Source of the DNA: Tenacibaculum caenipelagi
GTDB lineage: Bacteria > Bacteroidota > Bacteroidia > Flavobacteriales > Flavobacteriaceae
Assembly: GCF_004363005.1 (NCBI RefSeq)
Contig: NZ_SNYH01000004.1
Location: 248,001-312,000, forward strand
Direction of reading: 5' to 3'
Length of the DNA: 64,000 nucleotides
Position numbers and translations under genes: made by a program. Of the stretch, positions 8,448 to 17,742 are shown piece by piece; within the stretch, counting starts at the first letter, position 1; every line of letters begins with the position of its first letter. The notes beneath the pieces were generated by a model. That model was not told the origin of the DNA. It made no database searches and saw only the letters and a list, made by a program, of their open reading frames with translations.

Positions 8448-9566
8448 TTATATTGATATTTCTGAAAACTGTATTTGTAATTCTTTTTCTATTTCTGTAA
8501 CACGATTTCTCTCATTTTGAAGAATTAATGCTAAAGATACTCCTCTTTTACCAGCTCTGGCTGTTCTACCGCTTCTATGTGTATAATATTCTAACTTTTC
8601 TGGCAATTGATGATGAATTACAAAACCTAAATTTTGAACGTCAATTCCTCTAGCGGCTACATCTGTAGAAACCAATACTTGAAGACTTTCATTTTTAAAA
8701 GCACGCATCACTTTATCACGTTCCTTCTGTTGCATATCGCCTTCTAAAGCTTCAACAGAAAATCCTTCCTCTTTTAATTCTTTGGTTAGTTTTTGAGCTC
8801 CAGCCTTGGTTCTTGAAAAGATAATACCTCTTTCTGTGTGTCTTTTTTCTAAAAACGAAACAATTAAACTAGTCTTTTCTTGAATGGTAGTTTGCGCAAA
8901 TTGATGTGTAATATTGGCATTCACCAATGAGTTTTTATTCACTTCTACTTGTTTTGCTGAAGCACTCATGTATTTTTTAATGATACTTCTAATCTCATCA
9001 GGCATAGTAGCAGAAAACAACCAAGTTTTACGAGTTCCAGAAGTATATTTTAAAATACGATTCAATTCAAGTTTAAATCCCATACTTAGCATTTCGTCAG
9101 CTTCATCAAGTACTAAGGTTTTAATGTTTTTTAAATCTACCTCTCCTCTTTCAATCAAATCGATTAAGCGTCCGGGAGTTGCAACAACTATATGAGTAGT
9201 TCTTTTAAGGTTGTTCATTTGGCGCTCAATTTTTTCTCCTCCGTAAACAGCTTCAATAAAAATTTTATTATCTGTATATTTTGTAAACTTAAATAGCTGT
9301 TTTTTAATTTGTTGCGCCAATTCTCTTGTAGGTGATAAAATCAATGTTTGAATATGGTCTTTAGAGGTGTCTATTTTATGTAAAATAGGTAAACCGTATG
9401 CTGCTGTTTTACCTGTACCTGTTTGTGCTAATCCAATAAAGTCTGAATTGTTTTCTAACAAATAAGGTATAGTTTCTTTTTGTACTTCAGTAGGAGTTGT
9501 TATTCCTAACTCTTTCAATCCTTTAACATATTCTTTTTGTACTCCTAATGCGGTAAATGTTGTCAT
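8448..9566 (-). CDS. DEAD-box RNA helicase
   Basis: This ATP-dependent RNA helicase has all core motifs in order: AQTGTGKT (47-54), PTRELA (79-84), GG (109-110), TPGR (130-133), DEAD (154-157), SAT (185-187), the ARGID motif V and HRSGRTAR motif VI. With 372 residues it is a minimal core lacking the long basic tails of DeaD or RhlE, so its role (ribosome assembly or mRNA decay) is open. It is the first gene of a three-gene minus-strand run and has a perfect -7 box 19 bases upstream, inside the intergenic gap. Confidence 0.93.
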   Translation of the reverse strand: MTTFTALGVQKEYVKGLKELGITTPTEVQKETIPYLLENNSDFIGLAQTGTGKTAAYGLPILHKIDTSKDHIQTLILSPTRELAQQIKKQLFKFTKYTDNKIFIEAVYGGEKIERQMNNLKRTTHIVVATPGRLIDLIERGEVDLKNIKTLVLDEADEMLSMGFKLELNRILKYTSGTRKTWLFSATMPDEIRSIIKKYMSASAKQVEVNKNSLVNANITHQFAQTTIQEKTSLIVSFLEKRHTERGIIFSRTKAGAQKLTKELKEEGFSVEALEGDMQQKERDKVMRAFKNESLQVLVSTDVAARGIDVQNLGFVIHHQLPEKLEYYTHRSGRTARAGKRGVSLALILQNERNRVTEIEKELQIQFSEISI

Positions 9567-9584
9567 TCTATAATTTTATAAGTG

Positions 9585-9592
9585 CAAAGATA
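9585..9592 (-). promoter_or_regulatory. -7 box of the DEAD helicase run
   Basis: On the minus strand this reads TATCTTTG, a perfect TAnnTTTG match. It lies 18 bases before the ATG at 9566, giving a very short leader. Confidence 0.6.
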
Positions 9593-9602
9593 TTGTTTCT
9601 TT

Positions 9603-9989
9603 TTACGGTAATAGTAAGTTTGTTACTTCTTTCGTAATTCTTCTAGGTTTTTTGGTAGTGGCGTCTAATAAACAAAAGGTAGTTTGAGATTTAACTAAAA
9701 GAGTATCGCCTCTATACATCTCGAAGTGACGTACAGATTTTATCCCTTCAGTTTTACCAACCCAGGTTTTAAGAGTTACTTCGTCACCTAAGACAGCTTG
9801 ATTTTTATAATCAACTTCATGACGAATAACAAACCAGACATAATCGAGATTTGTTACATTTTTTGATAGCTCTTTCCAATGAGCATCAGAGATATTTTGC
9901 ATCCATTGTACGTAAACTACATTATTTACGTGGTTATATTCGTCTATTTCGTCTGAAGTTACAATATGTTTTTGTTCAAATAAATTCAT
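9603..9989 (-). CDS. Acyl-CoA thioesterase (4HBT hot-dog family)
   Basis: The 128-residue protein fits the 4-hydroxybenzoyl-CoA thioesterase/YbgC group. The motif DEYNHVNNVVYVQWM (16-30) is the usual catalytic-helix region, in which Asp16 and the His-Val-Asn-Asn turn place the acyl thioester. WFVIRHEVDYKNQAVLGDEV follows as expected. Such enzymes release free fatty acids from CoA or ACP. No neighbour specifies the substrate. It stands divergent from the MATE exporter gene with a 90-base gap that holds no clear -7 box. Confidence 0.88.
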   Translation of the reverse strand: MNLFEQKHIVTSDEIDEYNHVNNVVYVQWMQNISDAHWKELSKNVTNLDYVWFVIRHEVDYKNQAVLGDEVTLKTWVGKTEGIKSVRHFEMYRGDTLLVKSQTTFCLLDATTKKPRRITKEVTNLLLP

Positions 9990-10078
9990 TTAACAAACTT
10001 ACAGGATTGATGTTAATTATTACTTAAATCTAACCTAGTTTTTAATTTTGATAGATAATTCGTATTAATTTAGTCAGC

Positions 10079-11416
10079 ATGAATAGAATCGCTAACGACT
10101 TAGGCACTAAAAGTATTAGTCAACTTCTTTTAAAGCAAGCCATTCCTGCTTCTATAGGTATTTTAGTAATGTCAATTAATATGATAGTTGATACCATTTT
10201 TGTAGGTAGATGGATAGGTGTATTAGCTATTGCAGCAATTACAGTTGTATTGCCTATTGCTTTTTTGATTTCATCTATAGGAATGGGAGTTGGAATTGGA
10301 GGAAGTTCTATCATTTCAAGAGCTTTAGGAGCTCAAAAAGAAGATAAAGCTTTTGAAGTTTTTGGAAACCAGATTTCCATCACTATTGGATTGTCAATTT
10401 TATTTGTGCTATTAGGCACTTTCTTTTGTCAGCCTATTCTACAACTTTTTGGGGCAAATGGAGATATTATTATTCCAGCAACTGAATATTTTCATGTGAT
10501 TGTTTGGGGAGTTCCTTTTTTAGCCTTTGCCATGATGGGTAACCCTGTTATTAGAGCTGTTGGTAAGCCGAACTATGCAATGCTCACCATGATATTACCT
10601 GCTATAGCTAATATTCTTTTGGATGTTGTTTTTATAAAATTCATGAATTTAGGAATGTTTGGAGCTGGATTAGCAACCTCTATTTCGTATGCAGTTAGTG
10701 GATTATTTATTTTATGGTTTTTCCTTTCAAAAAATACGGAACTAAAAATTATTCCTAAATATTTTAAGTTTAATTATTCAATCTTAAAGGAGATTATATC
10801 TTTAGGAGGGGTTACTATTGTACGACAGGGAACCATAAGTGTTTTGGTAATTATTTTAAATTATACTCTTTTTAAATATGGTGGAGAAATATCTATCGCT
10901 ATTTATGGAATTATTAATAGAGTAATGATGTTTGCTCTGTTTCCTGTTCTAGGAGTAACTCAAGGTTTTTTACCTATTGCAGGATACAACTATGGTGCTA
11001 ATGATGCTCAAAGAGTTAAAGAAACTATTAAAACTTCTATTTTATTTGGTACTGCAATAGCTACTCTTATTTTTATAGTAATAATGCTGTTCCCTAACGA
11101 ATTAGTTCATGTTTTTACAGAAGATAAAGAGTTGTTAAATCTCACTCCAAATGCTTTGATTATTGCTTTTTTAGCAACCCCCGTGATTACAACTCAATTA
11201 ATAGGTTCAGCATATTTTCAAGCAGCGGGAAAAGCTTTACCAGCATTACTATTAACCCTATTAAAACAAGGAATTTTTTTAATTCCTTTGGTGTATGTAT
11301 TGCCAAAGTTTTATGGAGTAAATGGTGTGTGGATGTCTTTTCCAATTGCAGATGTTTTATCAACAATAGTTACTTATGTTTATTTAAAAAGAGAAGTAAA
11401 GTATAATCTAATTTAA
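10079..11416 (+). CDS. MATE family efflux transporter
   Basis: The 445-residue product has twelve hydrophobic segments in two homologous halves, as in multidrug and toxic compound extrusion transporters, which export cationic compounds using a sodium or proton gradient. Family-typical phrases include ILVMSINMIVDTIFVGRWIG near residue 30 and GVTQGFLPIAGYNYGA near 305. Both halves begin with amphipathic SLGG/LLKQAIP-type helices. The drug or metabolite exported is not predictable. The gene ends overlapping the convergent DUF2461 gene by 9 bases. Confidence 0.93.
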   Translation: MNRIANDLGTKSISQLLLKQAIPASIGILVMSINMIVDTIFVGRWIGVLAIAAITVVLPIAFLISSIGMGVGIGGSSIISRALGAQKEDKAFEVFGNQISITIGLSILFVLLGTFFCQPILQLFGANGDIIIPATEYFHVIVWGVPFLAFAMMGNPVIRAVGKPNYAMLTMILPAIANILLDVVFIKFMNLGMFGAGLATSISYAVSGLFILWFFLSKNTELKIIPKYFKFNYSILKEIISLGGVTIVRQGTISVLVIILNYTLFKYGGEISIAIYGIINRVMMFALFPVLGVTQGFLPIAGYNYGANDAQRVKETIKTSILFGTAIATLIFIVIMLFPNELVHVFTEDKELLNLTPNALIIAFLATPVITTQLIGSAYFQAAGKALPALLLTLLKQGIFLIPLVYVLPKFYGVNGVWMSFPIADVLSTIVTYVYLKREVKYNLI

Positions 11417-12082
11417 GAGACTTTCTCCATTTAAATTGGTGGTTAAAACATCGCTCATATAATCAAAAAAAGGACGAAGCGCTTTAAAGGCATCATCTAC
11501 TTTTGTTAAAAAATCAGGAGCTAAGACCTCTTTGTCTGAAAATCTTTGAATGGCTATATATCCTTTTTTACGGATTAAGTCAATATCTGGGTGCTCTTTA
11601 TCAAATCCTTTTGGTGCTGTTTTTAGTTCATCTCCTTCAAGTTTACCTCCAAAATATTTTACGTAGTTTTTTTCTTGTAAAATTTCTCTAATTTCTGAAG
11701 CATCCATTTCAAATTCTTTACGAATGCGTAGTAAATCTTCTTTGTTAGGTTCCCAAAAACCACCAGCTAAAAAGCTATCTCCAGGTGAAATGTGTAAATA
11801 ATAACCTCCTCTTAATTCGGGTTTTTTCCTGTGAAAAGAACCACCAAAATGTGTTTTATAAGGTGTTTTATCTTTTGAAAAACGAACATCTCTATAAATT
11901 CTGAATAATTTATGCTTGTCTATTTCATCATGTTTATTAAGATTTTCTTGAATGGTTTTGTACACATTTTTCACATTATTTTGTGCTTTGGTAAAATCTT
12001 TTTTATACTCGGTAAACCAATCACGATTGTTATTCTCTTTTAAATCTTTTAAAAATTGAAATGTTTGTTTTTCTATTTGCAT
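11408..12082 (-). CDS. DUF2461 domain protein
   Basis: The product begins MQIEKQTFQFLKDLKENNNR and carries the family signature phrases NNRDWF, DVRFSKDKTPYKTHFGG and GGYYLHISPGDSFLAGGFW, which mark the DUF2461 (TIGR02453) family. Its biochemical function is not known. I chose the ATG at 12082 instead of an upstream one at 12130, because family members start at this point and the upstream option would run across the ychF terminator hairpin. The 224-residue length agrees with the family. It overlaps the MATE gene tail to tail by 9 bases. Confidence 0.85.
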   Translation of the reverse strand: MQIEKQTFQFLKDLKENNNRDWFTEYKKDFTKAQNNVKNVYKTIQENLNKHDEIDKHKLFRIYRDVRFSKDKTPYKTHFGGSFHRKKPELRGGYYLHISPGDSFLAGGFWEPNKEDLLRIRKEFEMDASEIREILQEKNYVKYFGGKLEGDELKTAPKGFDKEHPDIDLIRKKGYIAIQRFSDKEVLAPDFLTKVDDAFKALRPFFDYMSDVLTTNLNGESLLN

Positions 12083-12110
12083 TTTTAGCGAATTTGAAAT
12101 TCTAAGGTAC

Positions 12111-12141
12111 AAAAAAACTCCACTAGACAATAGCGGAGTTT
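12111..12141 (-). terminator. Intrinsic terminator after ychF
   Basis: On the minus strand AAACTCCGCTA pairs with TAGTGGAGTTT (one G-U pair) around TTGTC and is followed by a T run. It separates ychF from the downstream DUF2461 gene. Confidence 0.75.
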
Positions 12142-12162
12142 GTATTTTATGTTTAGAAAAAT

Positions 12163-13254
12163 TTACACGTTAAATCTAAAGTGCATAATGTCACCATCTT
12201 TAACAATGTACTCCTTTCCTTCTACTCTCATTTTACCAGCTTCTTTTACTTTCGCTTCGCTACCATAGGTTACATAATCTTCATAACCAATAGTCTCTGC
12301 ACGGATAAATCCTTTTTCAAAGTCAGTATGAATAACTCCAGCTGCTTGAGGAGCTGTAGCCCCTACAGGAATAGTCCAAGCCCTAACCTCTTTAACTCCG
12401 GCAGTAAAATAGGTTTGTAAATTCAATAATTTATAAGCCGAACGAACCAAACGAGATACCCCTGCTTCTTCTAAGCCTATATCGGCTAAAAACATTTGAC
12501 GCTCTTCATAGTCTTCTAATTCAGTAATATCAGCTTCTGTACCTACAGCTAACACAATAACTTCAGCATTTTCATGTGACACAGCTTCTTTAACTTTATC
12601 AACATAAGCATTTCCTGAAACTGCTGAGTTTTCATCAACATTACATACATATAAAACAGGTTTTGCTGTGATAAACTGCAAAGGTTTTACAAACTCTTCT
12701 TCCTTTTCAGTAAATTCAATAGAACGTACCGATTTACCTTCTAATAAAGTAGTTTCAACTTTTAATAAAATTTCTAATTCTACTTGCGCTTCTTTATTAC
12801 CAGTTTTAGCAGTTCTTTTTACACGTTCTAAACGTTTTTGAACTGTTTCTAAATCTTTTAACTGAAGTTCAATGTCAATAGTTTCTTTATCACGAATAGG
12901 ATCAACTGAACCATCAACATGTACAATATTGTCATTATCAAAGCAACGTAATACGTGTAAAATAGCATCAGTTTCACGAATATTAGCTAAGAACTGGTTA
13001 CCTAAACCTTCTCCCTTACTAGCTCCTTTTACCAATCCAGCGATATCTACAATTTCTACAGTTGCAGGTAATACCCTTTCTGGGTTTACTAATTCTTCTA
13101 ATTTTTCTAAACGGGTATCAGGTACATTAACTACACCTAAATTTGGCTCTATTGTACAAAACGGAAAATTTGCACTTTGTGCTTTTGCGTTTGATAAACA
13201 GTTAAATAAAGTTGATTTTCCTACATTAGGTAATCCTACAATTCCAGCTTTCAT
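12163..13254 (-). CDS. ychF: Redox-regulated ATPase YchF (OLA1 family)
   Basis: YchF is an Obg-related P-loop NTPase that prefers ATP, associates with ribosomes and affects the oxidative stress response. The 363 residues show the G1 motif GLPNVGKST (6-14), [10 protein letters not shown], the G3 motif [19 protein letters not shown], and a C-terminal TGS-type domain ending in [17 protein letters not shown]. The noncanonical G4 motif (VCNVDE, not NKxD) is characteristic of the family and explains its ATP preference. It has its own promoter box and terminator. Confidence 0.97.
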   Translation of the reverse strand: MKAGIVGLPNVGKSTLFNCLSNAKAQSANFPFCTIEPNLGVVNVPDTRLEKLEELVNPERVLPATVEIVDIAGLVKGASKGEGLGNQFLANIRETDAILHVLRCFDNDNIVHVDGSVDPIRDKETIDIELQLKDLETVQKRLERVKRTAKTGNKEAQVELEILLKVETTLLEGKSVRSIEFTEKEEEFVKPLQFITAKPVLYVCNVDENSAVSGNAYVDKVKEAVSHENAEVIVLAVGTEADITELEDYEERQMFLADIGLEEAGVSRLVRSAYKLLNLQTYFTAGVKEVRAWTIPVGATAPQAAGVIHTDFEKGFIRAETIGYEDYVTYGSEAKVKEAGKMRVEGKEYIVKDGDIMHFRFNV

Positions 13255-13283
13255 TCTATGTTTTTATTGAAATTTTGCGAGTG

Positions 13284-13291
13284 CAAATATA
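13284..13291 (-). promoter_or_regulatory. -7 box of ychF
   Basis: The minus strand reads TATATTTG, a perfect TAnnTTTG, 29 bases before the ychF ATG. Confidence 0.6.
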
Positions 13292-13436
13292 GTGCTTTGC
13301 TTTCTAAAAATGCTATTTATTTAAAATTCGTGAATTAAGATATTTTTTATGATAACCTAAAAAAATTAACATTTATTTAAGTTAATTGGTGTTTTTCATT
13401 ACATTTAGAGAGTATTAACTAAAAAAAGCTTTTCTC

Positions 13437-16124
13437 ATGACGAAACAGAAACTCTTTATCATTTGTATTTTATTACTAGGAATCCAAGTAATAAATGCGC
13501 AAACACAAATTAAAGGAACAGTAAAAGACATAAATAATGAGCCTTTACCAGGAGCTAATATTATAGAAAAAGGAACAACAAATGGAACTTCTACCGATTT
13601 TAATGGTGAATTTTCGTTGAGTGTTAATCCAAATGGAACATTAATTATTAGTTTTTCAGGCTTTGAAACACAGGAAATTTCAATTGATGGAAAAACTAAT
13701 TTCAATATTGTTTTAAAAGAAGGATTAGAATTGGAGGAAGTTGTTATTGTTGGGTCTAGAAATGCAAGAAGAACGGCGATAGATACGCCTGTACCAGTTG
13801 ATGTAATTGATGTAGGAGATTTAGCAACTAAAAATGGGAAAGTAGAAGTAAATGATATTTTACAATATGCTGCTCCTTCATTTAATGCTACAAAACAATC
13901 AGGTTCTGATGGTGCTGACCATATAGTACCTGCTTCATTAAGAGGTTTAGGTCCAGATCAAACCTTAGTGCTTATTAACGGAAAAAGACGTCATCAATCG
14001 TCATTGGTCAATATTTTCGGAACACGTGGACGTGGTAATTCGGGAACGGATTTAAATGCGATTCCAACAGCTGCTATCAAAAGAATAGAAGTTTTAAGAG
14101 ATGGGGCTTCTGCACAGTATGGTTCTGATGCTATTGCTGGAGTTATCAATATTGTTTTAAAAGACGATACTGACGGTGTTTCTGGAAGTTTAGGATATGG
14201 TGCTTACAGTACAGCTATAGGAAGTGGATGGGCTGAAGCTACTGGAGAAACATTATACAATGTTGAAGGAAAAAACAGATTGGATGGTGAAGACAAGAGC
14301 TTTGACGGTGGAACTTTTAAGTTAGACTTGAACTATGGTGCAAAATTGAATGATAAAGGAGGTTTTGTTAATTTTACCACCGAATTATTGTCAAAAGAAA
14401 GAACATTAAGACCAGGTTTTTCTTGGCGTAAGGGATATGGTAGTGCAGGTATCGACGGATTCAATTTTATGGTAAATGCAAGTTTGCCTATCAATGACAA
14501 TACAGAAGTATATGCTTTTGGAGGAAGAAATTATAGAGATACCGATGCTTATGCTTTCTCAAGAGATAGTTATGCAAATGGAGATAATCGTAGTGTTCCT
14601 AGTATACATCCTAATGGATTCACACCAAGAATTACTTCAAATATTACAGATATTTCAGTTTCTACTGGAATTAAACATAAATTAGGAAATGGTTGGGAAG
14701 TTGATTTTAACAATACCTACGGAGAAAATAAGTTTCATTATTTTATAAAAGACTCTAACAATGCATCATTAAAAGATGCTTCACCTACTGACTTTAATGC
14801 AGGAGGGCATAGTTTATCACAAAACACTACAGGATTAGATTTTACTAAATATCTAGAAGACTTGATGAGTGGTGTTAATTTAGCTTTTGGGTTAGAATAT
14901 AGAACAGAAAACTTTATCATTTTTGCCGGTGAAGAAGCTTCATATGGGTTATATGATGACAATGGAGTTTTAATGACAAATCCAGCGGTTCAACCAGTAG
15001 CTGTAGATAGTAATGGGGATGAGTTACCAGGAGGTTCTCAAGGATTCCCTGGGTATGGTCCAGATAATGAAGTAGATCGATCAAGAAGTAATGTTGGTAT
15101 CTATTTTGATTCTGAATTTAACTTTACAGAGAAGTTTTTAGTAGGAGCAGCGGTTCGTTTCGAAGATTATAGTGATTTTGGTAGCACATTTAACTTTAAG
15201 TTAGCATCAAGATTTAAAGCGAATGACAATTTAACCTTAAGAGGTTCAGTTTCTTCAGGCTTTAGGGCTCCTTCTTTAGCTCAATTATACTACAATTTAA
15301 AATTTACCAACATTGTTAACGGAGAATCACTTCCTTCATTGTTATCGGCCAATAATAGTACAGTAACTAGAGCTTTTGGAATAGAGCAATTAAAAGAAGA
15401 AACAGCTTTCAATGCTAGTTTAGGATTTACGTACAAAATAGGTGGATTTACAGCTACAATAGATGCCTATTCTATTACAGTTGACGATCGTATCATTTTA
15501 ACTGATAATTTTGATGCTTCAGGATTGAATTTAGGAGTTGATGCTGCGCAGTTTTTTGCCAACGGTGTTGATACCAAAACTCAAGGTTTAGATATTGTTT
15601 TAAATTATAAAAAATCGTTTGAAGACCATAGAATTGATGTAGGGTTAGTAGGTAATTTTAATGATACTAAAATAGAAGATATAAAGAATGGAAGTTTAAA
15701 CAGATTTACGTTCTTTAGTCCGTTTTCAGAAGCTTATTTAAAAGCAGCAGCACCAGATCATAAATTTGGATTAAACTTAGGGTATGGTTACAAAAAGTTT
15801 GATGTATCTTTAAACCTAACAAAATTTAGTGAAGTACAATTACAAGATTTTCAATGGGTAGACACACCAGCAACAACTCAGGCAGAAGCAGATGCTTTAT
15901 ACGCTGTGGCAACAGATACTTATGAAAGTAAAATTACCGCCGATTTAAGTTTAAGCTATGCTTTTACAGATAAAATTACCTTTACTATTGGGGGGAACAA
16001 CATTTTTAACGTGTATCCTACTCCACAATTTGATGGGTGGACAGATCAAGGAGGATTGGCAGATTCTGTACAAATGGGATCTGACGGTGCTTACTTCTTT
16101 ACTAGATTAGGTTTTAAACTTTAA
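13437..16124 (+). CDS. TonB-dependent outer-membrane receptor
   Basis: The 895-residue protein imports a large or scarce ligand across the outer membrane with energy from TonB. It has a signal peptide (1-21, ending INAQ), a carboxypeptidase-regulatory-like domain (about 23-100: IKGTVKDINNEPLPGANI), a plug domain (about 113-245: LVLINGKRRHQSSLV, then RIEVLRDGASAQYGSDAIAG), and a large barrel with receptor-like phrases such as LTLRGSVSSGFRAPSLAQLY and a C-terminal aromatic-containing strand (YFFTRLGFKL). No SusD partner or TonB genes lie beside it, so the substrate is unknown. It is a single transcription unit ended by a palindromic terminator. Confidence 0.94.
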   Translation: MTKQKLFIICILLLGIQVINAQTQIKGTVKDINNEPLPGANIIEKGTTNGTSTDFNGEFSLSVNPNGTLIISFSGFETQEISIDGKTNFNIVLKEGLELEEVVIVGSRNARRTAIDTPVPVDVIDVGDLATKNGKVEVNDILQYAAPSFNATKQSGSDGADHIVPASLRGLGPDQTLVLINGKRRHQSSLVNIFGTRGRGNSGTDLNAIPTAAIKRIEVLRDGASAQYGSDAIAGVINIVLKDDTDGVSGSLGYGAYSTAIGSGWAEATGETLYNVEGKNRLDGEDKSFDGGTFKLDLNYGAKLNDKGGFVNFTTELLSKERTLRPGFSWRKGYGSAGIDGFNFMVNASLPINDNTEVYAFGGRNYRDTDAYAFSRDSYANGDNRSVPSIHPNGFTPRITSNITDISVSTGIKHKLGNGWEVDFNNTYGENKFHYFIKDSNNASLKDASPTDFNAGGHSLSQNTTGLDFTKYLEDLMSGVNLAFGLEYRTENFIIFAGEEASYGLYDDNGVLMTNPAVQPVAVDSNGDELPGGSQGFPGYGPDNEVDRSRSNVGIYFDSEFNFTEKFLVGAAVRFEDYSDFGSTFNFKLASRFKANDNLTLRGSVSSGFRAPSLAQLYYNLKFTNIVNGESLPSLLSANNSTVTRAFGIEQLKEETAFNASLGFTYKIGGFTATIDAYSITVDDRIILTDNFDASGLNLGVDAAQFFANGVDTKTQGLDIVLNYKKSFEDHRIDVGLVGNFNDTKIEDIKNGSLNRFTFFSPFSEAYLKAAAPDHKFGLNLGYGYKKFDVSLNLTKFSEVQLQDFQWVDTPATTQAEADALYAVATDTYESKITADLSLSYAFTDKITFTIGGNNIFNVYPTPQFDGWTDQGGLADSVQMGSDGAYFFTRLGFKL

Positions 16125-16140
16125 AAAAGAGATTGTATAA

Positions 16141-16170
16141 AAAAATCCCGAGAATATTCTCGGGATTTTT
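16141..16170. terminator. Bidirectional terminator between the TonB receptor and ferredoxin genes
   Basis: A perfect 30-base palindrome: AAAAATCCCGAGAAT and its exact reverse complement. It has A and T runs on both sides and lies between two convergent genes, so it can serve both strands. Confidence 0.9.
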
Positions 16171-16206
16171 GTTTTTATCTTAATTCTAAAAGTCTAATCT
16201 CTTAGA

Positions 16207-16557
16207 TTATTCGTTATGCATAAAACGTTGTTTTGCCAATAACTCCTCTTCTGTTTCTACATTATCTTCATCAGGAACACAACAATCTACAGGACAAACT
16301 GCCGCACATTGTGGCTCTTCATGAAAACCTTTACATTCAGTACACTTGTCAGCAACGATGTAATAAATTTCATCAGAAATAGGCTCTTGATCTTCATCAG
16401 CATTGGCAGATTTACCGTTTGGTAAAACGATATTTCCTGTTAAATCAGTACCATCAGAATACTTCCAATCATCAGCTCCTTCATAAATAGCTGTGTTTGG
16501 GCATTCAGGTTCACAAGCCCCACAATTTATACATTCATCAGTTATTATAATTGCCAT
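16207..16557 (-). CDS. 4Fe-4S dicluster ferredoxin
   Basis: This small electron carrier binds two [4Fe-4S] clusters. The first cluster motif is [12 protein letters not shown] (Cys9, 12, 15, 19). The second group has Cys72, 75, 84 and 88, in [18 protein letters not shown], followed by a further Cys pair (92-93). A 40-residue acidic insertion separates the two halves, and the C-terminus is acidic, giving 116 residues. It is divergent from acyl-CoA reductase, with promoter boxes that nearly touch, which suggests joint control. Its redox partner is not shown by the sequence. Confidence 0.94.
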   Translation of the reverse strand: MAIIITDECINCGACEPECPNTAIYEGADDWKYSDGTDLTGNIVLPNGKSANADEDQEPISDEIYYIVADKCTECKGFHEEPQCAAVCPVDCCVPDEDNVETEEELLAKQRFMHNE

Positions 16558-16578
16558 AATTAATCTCTTTCAGTTTTG

Positions 16579-16586
16579 TAACTTTG
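16579..16586 (+). promoter_or_regulatory. -7 box of the acyl-CoA reductase gene
   Basis: TAACTTTG is a perfect TAnnTTTG 41 bases before the ATG at 16628. It lies 6 bases from the divergent ferredoxin box. Confidence 0.55.
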
Positions 16587-16592
16587 CACACG

Positions 16593-16600
16593 CAAAAATA
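16593..16600 (-). promoter_or_regulatory. -7 box of the ferredoxin gene
   Basis: The minus strand reads TATTTTTG, a perfect TAnnTTTG, 35 bases before the ferredoxin ATG. Confidence 0.55.
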
Positions 16601-16627
16601 GTTCCAATTTAATTTAGAACCAAATAA

Positions 16628-17689
16628 ATGGATAGTATAAAAAGTAGAATTAACGCTTTTCATAAACTAGGAGAATTTTTAAGCCAGTTTTCTCAAGAAA
16701 AAATCGAGAGAAAAGAGCATCTAGAACACAATGAGTTATTTTTTGATGGTTTTAAGCATCAGCTTAAAATAGCTGAAGAAAATAATTCTTGGTTTACAAG
16801 AGAAAACCTACTGTTTTCAATAGAAAGTTGGGCAAAAGCACTTACGTCAGATAATTTAACTCAGTGGACTTCTAAAGAAAACTTGGGAGAAAATGAAACT
16901 AAATTAGTTGCTGTTATTATGGCAGGGAATATTCCTTTGGTAGGGTTTCACGATTTTTTATCGGTATTAATCTCTGGACATTCTGTTTTAGTTAAACAAT
17001 CGTCTAATGACAAGCATTTATTACCTTTTTTAGCAAAGTATTTGGAGTATGTTGAACCTGAATTGAAAGGAAAAATCACATTTACAGAAGAAAAACTTGC
17101 TGGTTTTGATGCGGTGATAGCTACTGGAAGTAACAATACAGCGCGTTATTTTGAATACTATTTTAAAGACAAACCAAGCATCATCAGAAAAAATAGAAAT
17201 TCTGTAGCTGTTTTGACAGGAAATGAATCAGAAGAACAATTACAAAATTTAAGCGAAGATGTTTTTCGTTATTTCGGGTTAGGTTGTCGTTCGGTATCAA
17301 AATTATTCATTCCTAAAAACTACAATTTTGATGCTTTTTTTAATGGAATGTATCAACGTCATGAAATTATCAACAATGTTAAATACGCTAATAATTACGA
17401 TTACAACAAAGCGGTATATTTAATGAGTGAGTTTGATATTTTAGAGAATGGGTTTTTGATGATTAAAGAAGATGAGAGCTATGCCTCTCCTATCGCTTCA
17501 GTTTTTTATGAGTATTATGATAATACTGATGATTTAAAAATTAAACTTTGGGAAGATAGGAATAAAATTCAGTGTGTGGTAGCAGACAATTTTATCGAAA
17601 ATGAAATTGAGTTCGGACAAACACAACAACCGAAACTATGGGACTACGCAGATGGGGTAAATACGCTAGAATTTTTATCAAAAATTTAA
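16628..17689 (+). CDS. Acyl-CoA reductase (LuxC-like)
   Basis: Enzymes of this family, related to aldehyde dehydrogenases, reduce an acyl-CoA or acyl-enzyme to the aldehyde with NADPH. The 353-residue product shows the nucleotide-fold phrases VAVIMAGNIPLVGFHDFL and IATGSNNTARYFEYYF, and the probable nucleophile Cys220 in FRYFGLGCRSVSKLF. There are no lux genes or fatty-aldehyde partners nearby. It leads a plus-strand series acyl-CoA reductase, serC, serA, DUF1015, which I recall as a recurring order in Flavobacteriia; its metabolic role there is not established. The gene is separated from serC by 53 bases that contain the serC promoter box. Confidence 0.87.
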   Translation: MDSIKSRINAFHKLGEFLSQFSQEKIERKEHLEHNELFFDGFKHQLKIAEENNSWFTRENLLFSIESWAKALTSDNLTQWTSKENLGENETKLVAVIMAGNIPLVGFHDFLSVLISGHSVLVKQSSNDKHLLPFLAKYLEYVEPELKGKITFTEEKLAGFDAVIATGSNNTARYFEYYFKDKPSIIRKNRNSVAVLTGNESEEQLQNLSEDVFRYFGLGCRSVSKLFIPKNYNFDAFFNGMYQRHEIINNVKYANNYDYNKAVYLMSEFDILENGFLMIKEDESYASPIASVFYEYYDNTDDLKIKLWEDRNKIQCVVADNFIENEIEFGQTQQPKLWDYADGVNTLEFLSKI

Positions 17690-17704
17690 AACAGAGTCTC
17701 TATA

Positions 17705-17712
17705 TAAATTTG
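17705..17712 (+). promoter_or_regulatory. -7 box of serC
   Basis: TAAATTTG matches TAnnTTTG and lies 30 bases before the serC ATG at 17743. Confidence 0.55.
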
Positions 17713-17742
17713 CACCTTTGTGTAACCAAACACAACTAATAG

